Positions 21,980-33,800 of a DNA stretch of 64,000 nt are shown piece by piece; the first letter of the stretch is position 1; the number at the start of each line of letters is the position of its first letter. The notes under the pieces were generated by a model, which was not told where the DNA came from, did not search any database, and saw nothing but the letters and a program-made list of their open reading frames with translations. The translations under genes were made by a program, and so were the position numbers. Origin of the DNA: Cyathus striatus (Eukaryota > Basidiomycota > Agaricomycetes > Agaricales > Nidulariaceae); assembly GCA_025738555.1 (NCBI GenBank), contig JAOVFP010000020.1, positions 434,001 to 498,000 of the forward strand, read 5' to 3'.

Positions 21980-24300
21980 AATGATGCGAGATATTTCGTT
22001 AATAGATTTTGCAGGCCGTCGACTTCGCGTACAAACTTTGAATCAGCGTGGCGTTCGGTCCGCCTCATTTTCGAAGCATCCAAATATGATAGTGAAATGC
22101 TCACCTCTATGTTTGTCCGTTACTAGTCTACACGCTCTAATACGCCCAATATTGTAGCTCAGGGTACTTAGAGTACTGTCCTTTCGGTATATCAATATGG
22201 CTGGCTTCGACATCTACCGACAATGGCGCAGCTTATCTCCGTACTGGTTAAGGTATACATTTGCAAGAGATTTTGGGGCTCTTATCTGGACGACGACTAG
22301 GCGACATATAGTAGTCCGCTCGGTCACTCTAGCGGCGTATATGCGTTTCAACCTCATACTGGAACCACGCCACTAACTCTTCCGCTTTGGTGTTTTTATC
22401 TTGTATAACCTACGATCTCCGTTAGTTCGAGTGTTGCGCTCGATGCCTTGCGCTTTTGGATTATATGTATCTGGTTGGTCCCCCGCTGACTACAACAGCG
22501 ATGATCGGAATGGATGGCTATTGAACGAGCGAGCTCAAACTGAATGACCCAGATAAGGCACAGCTAGATGTTCTATCTCTTTTGACTCTTCCTGGCCAAA
22601 TTCGCCTTCTAAAACTGTATACCCGTGGCTTAGCTCCATAAACAAGTTCCTGTGATGGTTCTAGTTTTTTCCACTCGGAATCAGGAACCAAAAATTGGAC
22701 GAGGAGCAAGAGGACGCACTAGAACTTGATAACACCACGTCTCCATCTGTTTTTCTGAAATTATCCAGCGATACGGGCCATTATCCACGTTCATTAAAAA
22801 TCAAATTCATGATGGTCAAGCTGATACGGGGAGGGTGTGCGACTTGATGTCCAAACTAATTCCTAAACCCCAATGGGGAGCAATCCGCGGCTGAACAAAA
22901 TTATCGAACCGTCAGCTTACCCAAAAATTGCATTCGGAATCCATATATCTGTCCCCATGGAATGAACGAGAAGATCGATACACAAGGTGTCTGCACGTCG
23001 TTTGAGTTATCGTTGACTGAGATGCTCAAGTTTGCGTATGTTTTAGACAGTTTGGCAAAGCATTGCGATGCAATACATACTTGCAAAGGAAGGTATGTGT
23101 GTAGAGAGTGGCAAGGACATGCTGCTGGTAATGTATCAGATGGCACTGCATGAGGCGCCGAGTGAAATGAAAGCAAGTCGACAACGAGGAAGAACAACTT
23201 GGAAGGCCCATCAGTATATCGTCATCGCTATGATATCGTACATGTGCCAGCATAGACTACTACTCGGTGTCTTGTTAACTGGAGCGACGCTGTCACGGTG
23301 ATGGCATTGCGAACAACTGTAGTGGACATCCGCCGGTGTTCTTTTCAGGTTGTCAGTAGGTGGACGAGAAGGATCACATCGCGGACGCAAAAAGTCATCT
23401 TCTAACGGTTTTGTTCCGCTGTCTCAAGCTTGTGTCATTTTATTTTTCTATCTCTTTCTTCCACCACTCGACTTTGAATTGATGTGTTAAGAAGATGTCA
23501 GGGAAATCCGGCATCTCTGACCGAAGCTAATGTTGGTGTAATCACAAACTCCGTGACTAGCTGATGCAAGGTGTTAACAGCGCGTCGAGATTACGACAGA
23601 GAAGTTGGAAGATCTATCCTGAATAGACAAGTGTAAATTAGACGGTGAAGTTAGAATCAGTTATCATATCAGTTATCATCGTCGGTTATTGGCTTTTTGG
23701 TGGCAAAACAAACTCCGCGAGCGTACAGCGCAGAGATTACATGGATTAACATTAGGACCCTCCTTTGAACTTGCGAGGTATTGCAGGACGCAATGCGCGT
23801 GCATTTCTCGAATGTGGAGGATTTTGGAAGAAAAGGATTGTTCCTGTGAAGAGGAACGATGGAAAGCGAGGCGATTCAATGTTCAAGAATGAACCGCGCC
23901 GGTGCAAGAGCGGTCATGGATGAGAAAGTAGCAAGTGAGCAGTAAAAAAAGAAATACGGGAAAGGATGAAAAAATTGGAATGATGGGGTATGTTGGAGGT
24001 GAGGTGAAGGGTGGCACTGGTTGAGCCGATCAAGGAACAGGTGGGGGAAGGCGGAATTCTGGAAATGAAGAAATGGAGAGAGGATGAGGGGAGAATTTGG
24101 AATTTGGATTAGGGAGAGAGGGTGTGGTAGGACGAGAAGCTGAGAAGAGGCGTATTCAGGGTGGTAAGCTTTAGAGTTGTGGCTGGAGATAGGATTGCCG
24201 GGCGGGCGGCAGGAGGAAGGAGCGAGGATGATGATAAAGAGGCCCTGTGTTCTGCAGATCGCGAATCGGAGACAAGAATTGGATTTAAAATAAATAAAAA
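21980..24300. other. Gene-poor stretch, no supported gene
   Basis: Only short frames occur (for example 22962-23153 and 23068-23301 plus, overlapping in different frames). Their overlap in two frames suggests a mutated former coding region, but no family can be named. Confidence 0.4.
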
Positions 24301-24336
24301 ATAGTATTTGTAAAGCGATAACGCGTGACAGGAGCA

Positions 24337-24362
24337 GGGGAGGGGAGGGGAGAGGCTGGGGG
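24337..24362 (+). other. Candidate G-quadruplex motif
   Basis: There are four runs of at least four G (24337-24340, 24342-24345, 24347-24350, 24358-24362) with loops of 1, 1 and 7 nt. This satisfies the usual G4 pattern. It lies about 0.8 kb upstream of the start at 25166, inside a broader GA-rich tract (24060-24430). Confidence 0.6.
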
Positions 24363-25165
24363 AGAGGCGACAGACGCGCGCGTGGGTGGGATTTCTTGAG
24401 GGGGGAGTCCGAGTGGGGAGGGGGGCTTGTGACAAATTCGCGGAAGGTGAATAGACGGAGGTGTGTGGGAAAGTATCTATTAAAGGGTATGATCGAACCT
24501 CACGGCGTGCGCGATCTGGGATCGAATGCGGATCCCTTCGAGAAACGGTACCGGGTTTGGAAAGTAGTGGTATGGGTCAGACCAGGAGACGAACTGGATG
24601 GGATTGGAACCAAGGTAGGGCTCTGAGGGCAGGGCATTAGCGGCGGGTCACAGGGGCTCTCTGTGCAGACCAACTGGACTGGATTCTGTGGCTCGTCAGC
24701 TGGCTTCTGTGGTTCAAGGTTGAAAACGGGCTTCGGTGCTCTGGTTCAGCTGGTACTGGGACGCAATCTCAATCTGAGCAAGGTACAGCGGCGATCTGAA
24801 TCTTGTGATCCTCGGTCAGTGGGTGCACGCTTGCGGCCACTATGCCTCGATTTTTTGCAACCTGTTTCGTTACAACGTTTCATTGTCAACAACTGTCCTC
24901 CATTACATCACTCACAAAGTCCACCCTCAAAATTAATATTCCTGCTCTGCCTTTTGCCCGCTTTGGACCCAAATCACCGCGATTGGCGACATATCTGCCT
25001 CGTCCCCGTCTTTTGGCCCAGATTGCCCGCCATTTCCCTCTTTGTTCTTTATTTTTTTTTTCTATTTTCTCGTCCACGCCGCCACATATAAGTATCCTCT
25101 GCTCTCTGCCCGATGCTCCCCTCCAATGCTCGCCGCCGCCTTCCCCTCCTGCTAGTATACAAGCC

Positions 25166-26854
25166 ATGTCCCACTACCCACTCTCCGCAGTCCACCAAGA
25201 CCGTCGCTACACCCTTCTCCCAGACCAACATCGATCCTACTACCCTCCACGCACTCACCCCGCCTGGAATGCCAATTATCTAGCTGCCCCATCTGTCGAC
25301 ACTGTCTCCTCCTCGCCTTCCTATACTGCCCATCTTGGAGGCGCATTTGCCACCACTTCTTCTGGCTGGTCCCTCGAGGGGCTGCTGCTGCTGCTGCTGC
25401 CTCTTATACCCCACGGTCAGCAGAATTTGTCTCAGAGCTCCATCCCACCATCACTGGCTATTCATCGGCGCCTTCAGAATACCCCGAGTCTTCCCAGCGC
25501 ACCAATCTTCCCTCAGTCTCCCCCAACCCACCGCAGGACGATGCCCTCCCCCAACCAGAATATCCCTACAAAAATGATCTCCCTCGATCTCCTTCACATT
25601 CCCCCGATTTTAGTCCCAAAAACTGGGGAGATGATTTGTACTCTCTCCCAGAGGAATCCCAGTCCTCGCGACAGCCCTCAGCGCCCCCATCGCTTACTGC
25701 AGACTTTGACGGTGATGACAGCACAGAAGGCTGCTTCATCATGGAGATGTCTATGTCGGGCTTGACAAAGACTCCAATAACGCTTGAGAATCAGGCGCCC
25801 CCCACTGAAGTACCCCTGCGCGCAACGCAAGCCTCCAAAGAAATGCGCAAAATGATGGGCGTCTTTAGACTCAACCCTTTTGCAATGCATAGCGGAGAAG
25901 GGCGTGGGGTCCTCTCCTCTTCTTGGTGCGGATGCGAAGCTCGCCCACTCGACGAGGAACCCCTCATTTTTGAGTTCCAGCTCGATCTGGACGACGCCGT
26001 CCCCCCTTCCCCCGGTGACTCTGACCAGCTTCGTGCATTTTCCCCAGATTTCGAACTCCATCGCCATGAAGTAAGGGGTAGCGATCAAGACGATGCTGAA
26101 CGTAGTGACTGGGGAGAGCACAGGTCTGAGAGTGGATTGACGCATTCACCTACACCTTGGGAATTGGAGGAGCATTTCTCTTCATCTGCCTCCACTTCGA
26201 CTGACATCGTCCCCAATTCAACGACATTCTCTTCCTCAACGACGCGTATTCACACTTGTGCGCTACTTTCTTTTTTTTTTTTTTTTGTTGAACAGCTTTC
26301 CTGACTTTGACATTTATTTTAATACATTTCATTGAATTTACAGCCGTTGCACATCCCTACATTCGGAAAACCTCGTACTCAAGCCAACATCCACACCACC
26401 ACACCCAACCTCATCATTCCGCATACCTTTTCGGAGGATCAGGCTCCTCCGTGGAGGTGCATCGAATGTCCGCGCGCGGCGATGCTGGAGCTGCTGGTAG
26501 TGACCCCTGTGAGAGCCCCTGGGCCCGGGGCGAATACATCCACCCTTCGCGAAGCAACTACGCGCATACTAATGCTACAAATGCCGCTAACTCACCAGGC
26601 TTGAGTTGTAACGTAAGTTCCGCGCCTTATTTTTAATTCAATAAAGTTCTATGAACTAACCCCACCACACTCTCTATTCTATTCTACTCTTTTTGTATCT
26701 GCCTTGGGTTCGAACTTCGTCTTCTTCATCTTCATTGAATGCGATTATACGGGTTACTTAGGCCGCGGTACTGCCTTCTATCACGTCTGCAAATCGACGC
26801 TGGTCACTACCCGATTCCTCGAACCTTGGTACGACCGGTCAGTTCCTCATGTAG
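25166..26854 (+). CDS. Protein of unknown function, apparent 1-nt frameshift
   Basis: ATG 25166 opens MSHYPLSAVHQDRRYTLLPD and runs to about 25381. From there the coding frame continues one position back, with poly-Ala from a CTG/GCT repeat and then SYTPRSAEFVSELHP. The centre holds a compact, conserved-looking block, KEMRKMMGVFRLNPFAMHSG followed by EARPLDEEPLIFEFQLDLDD, then acidic and Ser-rich sequence. Two introns fit (26258-26343 and 26613-26761), leading to a C-terminus RRWSLPDSSNLGTTGQFLM and TAG 26852-26854. One extra G in the G-run 25378-25381 would restore a single frame, so either the gene is broken, the assembly has an indel, or an exon boundary was missed. I do not recognise the family. 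Low-complexity N- and C-termini around a short ordered core suggest a regulatory protein, which is only inference. Confidence 0.6.
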
Positions 26855-27850
26855 GATAGTAAAGAACCTCGGAAGATTGGCGAGAGGGGGCTTAGTTTGC
26901 CTTTGATAATTATGATCGGCATATCTCACGGGATAGAAGTATAACTCGAGGAAGAACACGAACTCTGGTCATTCGTTGCACAACCCGTTGTCGTCCAAAA
27001 AGACTTCGCCGTTGGCAGGCAGGCATACTGGTCTTGGCTGTTTCATTTATCGGCTCACTGGGAACCTCTCTACTTCTTCAAGTTGACATTTTTTCTCCTT
27101 TCTCTCGATTTCTCCTTCCGTCCTTCCACTTCCTCATGTATTTTTTGTCTTCGTTCTTCTTTCTTACTTGTAGAAGTTATAGGTTAATGGGTAACACTGG
27201 CCACGTCCGACTGGGATTCGCAGACGATTCGGAACTTGGACGATTTTTTTTTTACAATAACGTTATCGCTGGCTGACTTCTTGAACAGACGCTGTCTTAA
27301 CTGCTTTTCTGTACCATATACCATATACCACCGGTTCATTCACGATTACCCCTTTACCTCAAAATCCACCATCATACATTTTGGCTCTCGTAGTAGACAA
27401 ACTATGATATCTTGGCCTCCAATGGGCATTTTTTGATAATACGTACATACCACTGTAGCAACTATGTCATTTCACGTATAGCATTTTATTACCATCGCCA
27501 TTGACGAATGTTTAACTTCAAGCTAGGATTTTATTTTTCGTCGTTTTAATTTGCACTGTTTTGTGACATGTCGACATGTGTCGAGCCAAAATCGAGCGGA
27601 TGTGATAGAAAGGTTTCGGATATCACTATAGTCGCAAAATTAAAATTTTGTGATGCGTTGTCATCGTCAGTAGTGTCGGGTGTGTGATAGTATGCGATGC
27701 GTTGGATATTTTACCTTACCTTGACCTAACCTCTGTATCTAGCTGGTAGTCCAAATATCGTACAGAGTATCCGTGGCTTGCTGCCACCAGAAACTGGGCT
27801 GCATCACACCCTTGCAGGTAATTGAATAAGAATCCGAGTCGGAGGACGTC
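26855..27850. other. Intergenic region, no gene seen
   Basis: This contains the 3' flank of the unknown gene and T-rich sequence. Short frames at 27034-27276 are hydrophobic because of the T-runs. No motif or repeat was found. Confidence 0.45.
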
Positions 27851-27853
27851 TAT

Positions 27854-28260
27854 CTAATTCCTGCCTCCGCCCGCAGCATAAGGTTCGCACCACTGGTCAT
27901 ATTGTTTCTCCTGATGACCAACCCCGCCAAATGGGAAACCGATCGCACACCAGTTAGTCCCGTCGACGAGTACATACAGTTGCCGCCGACCAAACCTTGT
28001 ATGTGTATCTCTGAGGATCAACCCACCAAGCCCAATATTAGCTTCGGTAAAGAAAACAGAGATGAACCAGAACAGACAGATTATCCAGGCAAAGTTTCCA
28101 TCCCGACAGAATTTGACAGCAAGCCCAACATGTCCAATTCGCCTAGGAAATCTTACGTGTGATCGAGGGACCTTCAACAGATACGACGAAAGAATCTTCA
28201 GTCACGTAGTCAATGTCAGTGTTACAGATGGCATCGAAAAATATTTGTGAGCGCCGAAGT
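27854..28260 (-). pseudogene. Possible minus-strand gene relic with a hydrophobic segment
   Basis: A minus frame 27854-28177 contains a membrane-like stretch (FAWIICLFWFISVFF) and an ordinary amino-acid mix around it. Just upstream another minus frame reads NIFFDAICNTDIDYVTED and ends near a GTAAGA donor at about 28157. No start, no complete domain and no known family were found. It may be what remains of a transporter-like gene. Confidence 0.2.
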
Positions 28261-28508
28261 CCATTTTTATATAATTCCCCATCAGATGGCTTAGAAAGTG
28301 CGCATATAGCTTTCCTTCTTTAAGTCGAGTGGGAATGAGACGACGCTAACCAACCGACTTTTTGCAGAAAGGAATAGGTTCTTGCATCGATCTACCATAT
28401 AATATTACCGGCTTGTATCAATGAAGATTCTCTTTATCGTGTACCTGTTCACGTGAACCGTTCAAGCATGCGTCGCGGGAGAGGTCCAGTCTAAGAAGGA
28501 CGAGGATA

Positions 28509-28886
28509 GGTGACAGTTATGGAGTCCAATGGCACATTGGTCGCGCGAAGCTGGTTGAGATATTAAGTGGCACAGGCTCCGACGTGATTCCTTACATTCT
28601 GGGGATGTCTCTGAAAGATATGAACGAGATATACATATGGTGCGCTTTGAAGAACAACGCCGCCAGTTCTGCCAGCGTATTGGGGCTTATAGCATCACAT
28701 GCTGACCTGGAGCCGGCACGTTATCCCGAGTAAGATCAGAAGAGAGCAATCCATTTGCCAAGATACTTTTCCATCTGTAGATACCACTGCCAACAGTTGC
28801 TCAAAGTTCCCGCGCCCACACTTGTGTCGAGAGGACAAGAAATAAACCAGAATAATGTCGCATGGATGGTTCCTGAGAGCCGTTGA
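28509..28886 (+). pseudogene. Two-exon coding fragment of unknown family
   Basis: The frame from 28509 reads GDSYGVQWHIGRAKLVEILS, then VIPYILGMSLKDMNEIYIWC and ASVLGLIASHADLEPARYPE. A 51-nt intron of typical size (28730-28780, GTAAGA..TAG) joins it to YHCQQLLKVPAPTLVSRGQE and a stop at 28884-28886. No start codon lies in frame, so an upstream exon is lost or unseen. The size and consensus of the intron make this more convincing than other relics of the region. The family is unknown. Confidence 0.35.
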
Positions 28887-28889
28887 TAA

Positions 28890-30857
28890 ATGTTGTCGTG
28901 TTCATGGTGCGGTAGAACTGCGCGCGGATCGCAGCTCCCCTAAGTTTTTGAAAGCTCGTCGTCAGCGTGCCGCAGAACTTCTTTCGGTGGAGTTTCCCCC
29001 GATCACAGCCCCTTTGTATAGACCAGGATACGTCCCATAAGTATTGTGCCTAGGATAGCCAGTGCCAGATGAGATCATAATGGAGGTGTTTTACCCCAGC
29101 AGGCATCGCCCAAATTCGCCATCTGGGTGAAGAAATCAAGTCGGCGACTAAGTGGACGCGTGTGTCGGAACCAGCCAGCAACAAGCTGACAACCTCCGAA
29201 ATCCGCCTTTTCTTTATACTATTCGTATACTATGCAGAGCTCGAAAAGAAGCCACAAAAGGCGTAGAATAAAAGAGGCGGTATCCACCTTTGGAACGCGC
29301 CGCTTTTACTGATCCTCAGCGCTTCAGCGCGTGAACATGTCCTAATTCCAGTCCGTCCACACCGTCGCAGACCCTCTATCCGATATCCTTGGGGGTATGT
29401 TGCGGCTAGGAATTATTGTTGAGGTTTACAGGAGGGTCATGTAAGGTAAGGACAGTCGTGCGTCTAACCGCAGCGTATGTCAACAATTGCTACTCCGGCT
29501 CTTCACGACAAATAACAACAAATGTTTCATTTTTGGACCGCGGCAGCTGTCGACGTCGTATACTCATTAGTATCTTACTCATCAACGTCAAAACCAACAT
29601 GTGTTCGACACACGTACTCCAACACAGGCCTGTTCTTGGTTCATTGCTGGCCCATTGAATGGATGTATTAAACAGTATTATCTACTCTGATGTGCTTGAA
29701 ATCCGAGGCTCGCTTTGTCCACTGGCAGGCTCAGATTACTGTCGATCGGCTCGAATTCGAAAGCCCTTTTGAACTGCTCTTTGTCTGTTCTATCATGTTT
29801 ATTCTGTCGGTCCTCAAGCTTCAGCAGTAATAATGCTGGTTGTATCAGATATGGCTTTCTTCCGGTCTTAGTGTCGGTATATGGCTTGTGTGTTTCCCGT
29901 GCCATTGTCCTCAAGTTAAGTTATAGGGTTTATCGGACATCCCTGTTGGCGACTGTCATCAGAAAGCACTATTATTCTTGTTTACGGCGGTCTTAATTTG
30001 CCGCTTAGCAGCAACTGGAAGGATGAGGGTAGAAGCATGTTACTGATCAGAAAACGTCCTACTATCACAAGAAACTGGCATATCCCCTATCATTGCTGTA
30101 AGTATTCGAATGTCTGATAAAGTCACTGCAACCCTTATGTCTCCTGTGGAATATGAATATAATATTGGCGTCACTCAACACTGGAATATCTGCTCTCGAT
30201 ACTTACACGATTACACTAACTCCGAGCCATTTGCAAAAGCCCTAAAGGACATGGTGGTATAATGCCGGCATCATCACCTGGCAGTGCCCATAGAGGTCTT
30301 CCATTCTGATGAATATGTCCAGGTGATCTGTATTCATCCACGACATGAAAAGATTGACTTGTGGAGCCCATCGGGATGATATCTGTTAATGCTATCGTTG
30401 TGTCAGACTTCGAGTTCTGGAACCAACGCGGAAGGAAGTGATCGAAATCAACATGATTTTAGCTATAGAACCAGATCGCAGCTTTTTCTCGTCTGCTATT
30501 TAGTACCCATCTACTAGTACATATCTCATTCAGTACCATGGGCCATGGCTCGCACAGTACGCAATGGTGATCAGAGTTCTACAAGATGGTCAGGTTCTCT
30601 AATGCGTTTGGGATAAGCAGTTTTGAAGTTGCGATCGTTCCCTTACTGGACTCCAGTATTACGTTGCTGGAGTTGAAATAACAAGGTGATATCGAAGATC
30701 TATCCACTGATGAGTAAATCAAAACATATGTATTATCAGGTCAAAGGTATTATTCTACAATAAAGTAAGTATCACGTCTTCATGAGCAGCGGTAGTGAAA
30801 GCATTGAGCAAAGAGTACGGACGTCAGAGTATATGTACAAATTAAGTTATCGAAGGC
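28890..30857. other. Gene-poor stretch downstream of MSH6
   Basis: No gene can be supported. Frames of up to about 93 codons (for example 29678-29914 minus, 29715-29996 plus) overlap each other and lack motifs. The sequence looks like continued debris up to the MSH6 stop codon. Confidence 0.45.
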
Positions 30858-33800
30858 TCAAGCTACAGCCTTTAAGTAGTGGCGAGCGGTTTGTTTTAAA
30901 CGCATTATCACTTCTCTTCGCCTAACTGAATCATCGGGCAGCTTCAATTGACCAGTTGCGAGCTTGAAAAGGTAAGAAAAATCTGCCTGGGCAAACAACG
31001 GTAGCCTTGAAGATGCATCCTCCTTCTGTTTCTTTTGCAGACGCTGTTTGAATTGCTGTGCGAAGTTTTTTGAGATTAGCTCTGCACGCTCCACTACCTC
31101 CAATGGCACGCCAGCGATATTAGCTACATGAGTACCGAAGGACGACTCTGCGACGCCCTCGACAAGCTTAAACAAGAATACAAGCTAGAAAACATTATTA
31201 TCGTCATAAAATTCACACAAGCTGAACGGCATACGTCTTTCTTTTCATCATCCACCATCGTAGACATGTGCATGTTTCTAATGTTGGGGTGGTATGCAAA
31301 GTCGTCTGTTAGTGTTCCATAATGAGTGGCAAAGAATGATAGAGGTAGGGTATGTGTTGCTAATTGATGAAGAACCGCCTAGATATTGTTAAATAAGCAC
31401 GATCATTTCAGATGCTCACTACGTGCACTTACCCCGGCAATTGCCATGCCATCCTATAAAAACGTTGTCATTGTCGTGGAGGCAAAAATAGAGATACATA
31501 ACTCACAAATGTAGATGTTCCTCGACCGAGCTCTGGTTCATCAATTAATAAATGCAGTTTAAAGGCTACGTTGTGGGTCCATACCATCTAAGATCACTAA
31601 TGACTTCGGAGTGCCATTCCGAAGTATTTTGCAACTATGTTAAATGAATATCAATCGAAGATGCAGCCAGACGCGTTTGAAACACGTTACCATTCATCAA
31701 GCTCGACCTTAAAGGTGCTCGCGTTAGAGAACATGTTATCATATGCACCCATCCTGGTGATGATGGCATCCACGGGACATAGCCTGGTGAGAATGCTTTA
31801 ATATGCGACATCGCAGATGCGTGGTATATGGAAGAATATGCTCACCGGGCTCGACTCGCAGGGACCAGCATTCCCAATTGAGCCATAATCTAGAGAAGGT
31901 GAGGCAAGCCACCTGCACTATCAATGAAATCCTGCTTACAACCCCGGTTGCGGTCATCCGCATTATCTGTACTGTCTGTCAAAACCGTAGCTCGTGGGGA
32001 CACGTGGAACTTACGGTTGATTTTCCGCTAAATAACCAGAGTAACATTATTAGTTGGGCCATTAGAATGCACTCAATAGTACGTACGCCATGTTTGGACC
32101 TGGGGTGCACCATAGTAGTTCACCATGCAGGAAAAAAATCATGTGAACGTACCTGTAAGTAACGCTATCTTCCCAACATCGCCGCCTAACTTTATGTCAT
32201 TAGGAATGAAATTCCTGAGGTTAGTGCTTAAGCAAAGAGTAGGATGCCTCAGCTCTTCAAAATCCAACCACGCTTCGTCTCCTTCAATGAATTCAGGCCT
32301 ACAGGAAGGTTCCCCGATCGCCGTCGAGGACTTGGCAAGACCGACAAGGCAGTCCAGCTCAGAGAACACCCTAATCACACGCAACCATATAGCGCGGTCT
32401 GCATCGAATTCAGAAAATAACCGGAACTTAAAAGCCTTAATGGCGGCACTACGGGTTTCTCGAGCCTCTTTGAGTTGGCGAACTTTTTCTGAAGAGATCC
32501 GACAGTATAACGTTTCTTTGCCTACAGAAAGGGTGCAATATAATAACCATAATAATAATAAAATAACATATTTGGGGATATTCACCTTGGTACGACTGCT
32601 TATGGTCCAATCATCAGGTATATTGCTAGATGAACTTGCGGGTACTTCGATAAGGTATATCTCCTAGAGATGATATCAGAGGGGTTAGGAAAACGAGCTA
32701 CCCGTATCACCTTATTCCTTGAGCACTATGCCAGTAGGCAAGATTAATCCTATTAAATGCAGTCAAGATTGGTCGACCATATCGGAGAATTAATGACAAG
32801 TACCCTAGTTTCTTCTCAAACGCCTTCAGGTTCTCGTTGAGTTCCTTCTCAAGCCTTTCGATCTCAGCCATAATTTCATCGTAAGTCTCATCCTTCCCCT
32901 TCTGAGGTACGAGCTCGTCAGCATCTATATACCTCATTTTAGCACCTCATGCAATACATAGATCATGTACATACCCTTCTCTGGTGACTGATACATGCTC
33001 TCTACATTCTTGATATTGGGGAGAAGATCGGGGGCATTCCTAAGCAATCCAAGGATAGTTTTTGACTCGAATCCCTCCGACGCATCTGCCAACTTGTTCA
33101 TACCCCGGTTCAACTTCTTGAATGCCTAAGGAGCCCAAAACATTAGTGGCGTCGCTGAATTAGGTATGATTAGGCCACATACTGATAATACCTTGAGGAA
33201 GTCTTTAACCTTGCAATTTCGGGCATGAATTCGGGAGACAATGCGCTCCAGGTCTGGAAGACCTTTAGCTACTTCTTCAAACTCTGCTTCGAAGGTGGGA
33301 TTATTTAAGATATCTTGAACGGCATCCAACCTGAGAAATCAAGTTTAGCCCGATACGGAGAAGACAACTGATACATGTAAGATACCTTGCATTGATAGCT
33401 GAGATTTCGCGCAGTGGTATGCAAAGCCAGATCCGGAAAAGTCGCTTTCCTGTATCATATTGTTGAGCAATTTAAGACGATCTTTCGACGGCAGCGGACT
33501 ACACACCAAACGGCGTAACACATCTACCCAGTAATTTTAGGAGAGTGCCTTCCTCAGTTCCTTCATTATTCTGAAGTACCTCAATATGTGAGAGGGTCTG
33601 CCCATCGAGGATGAGCCCCTCTCCACGCTTCATTGGATCGTAAACATTAAAATTACGCATGCTTAAGATGTCTTTATCAATATTAAGTTGACGCAAATAC
33701 CTTAGTGTCACAATTTAGTTTCTTAACCAACCGAAAAGAATTAAGAAAACGAACCAGATCATCGACCCAAGCGCTTGAATAGCTTCCCCAGATGAACCTA

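Noticed and set aside
26701..26725. GGGTTCGAAC resembling a tRNA B-box.
   Set aside because: It lies in an intron of the unknown gene, without an A-box or a foldable cloverleaf.
31961..32014. Loss of the MSH6 Walker A motif, because a direct read through 31990-31950 gives [10 protein letters not shown] instead of GPNMGGKST.
   Set aside because: That stretch is intron; the motif is present upstream on two micro-exons.
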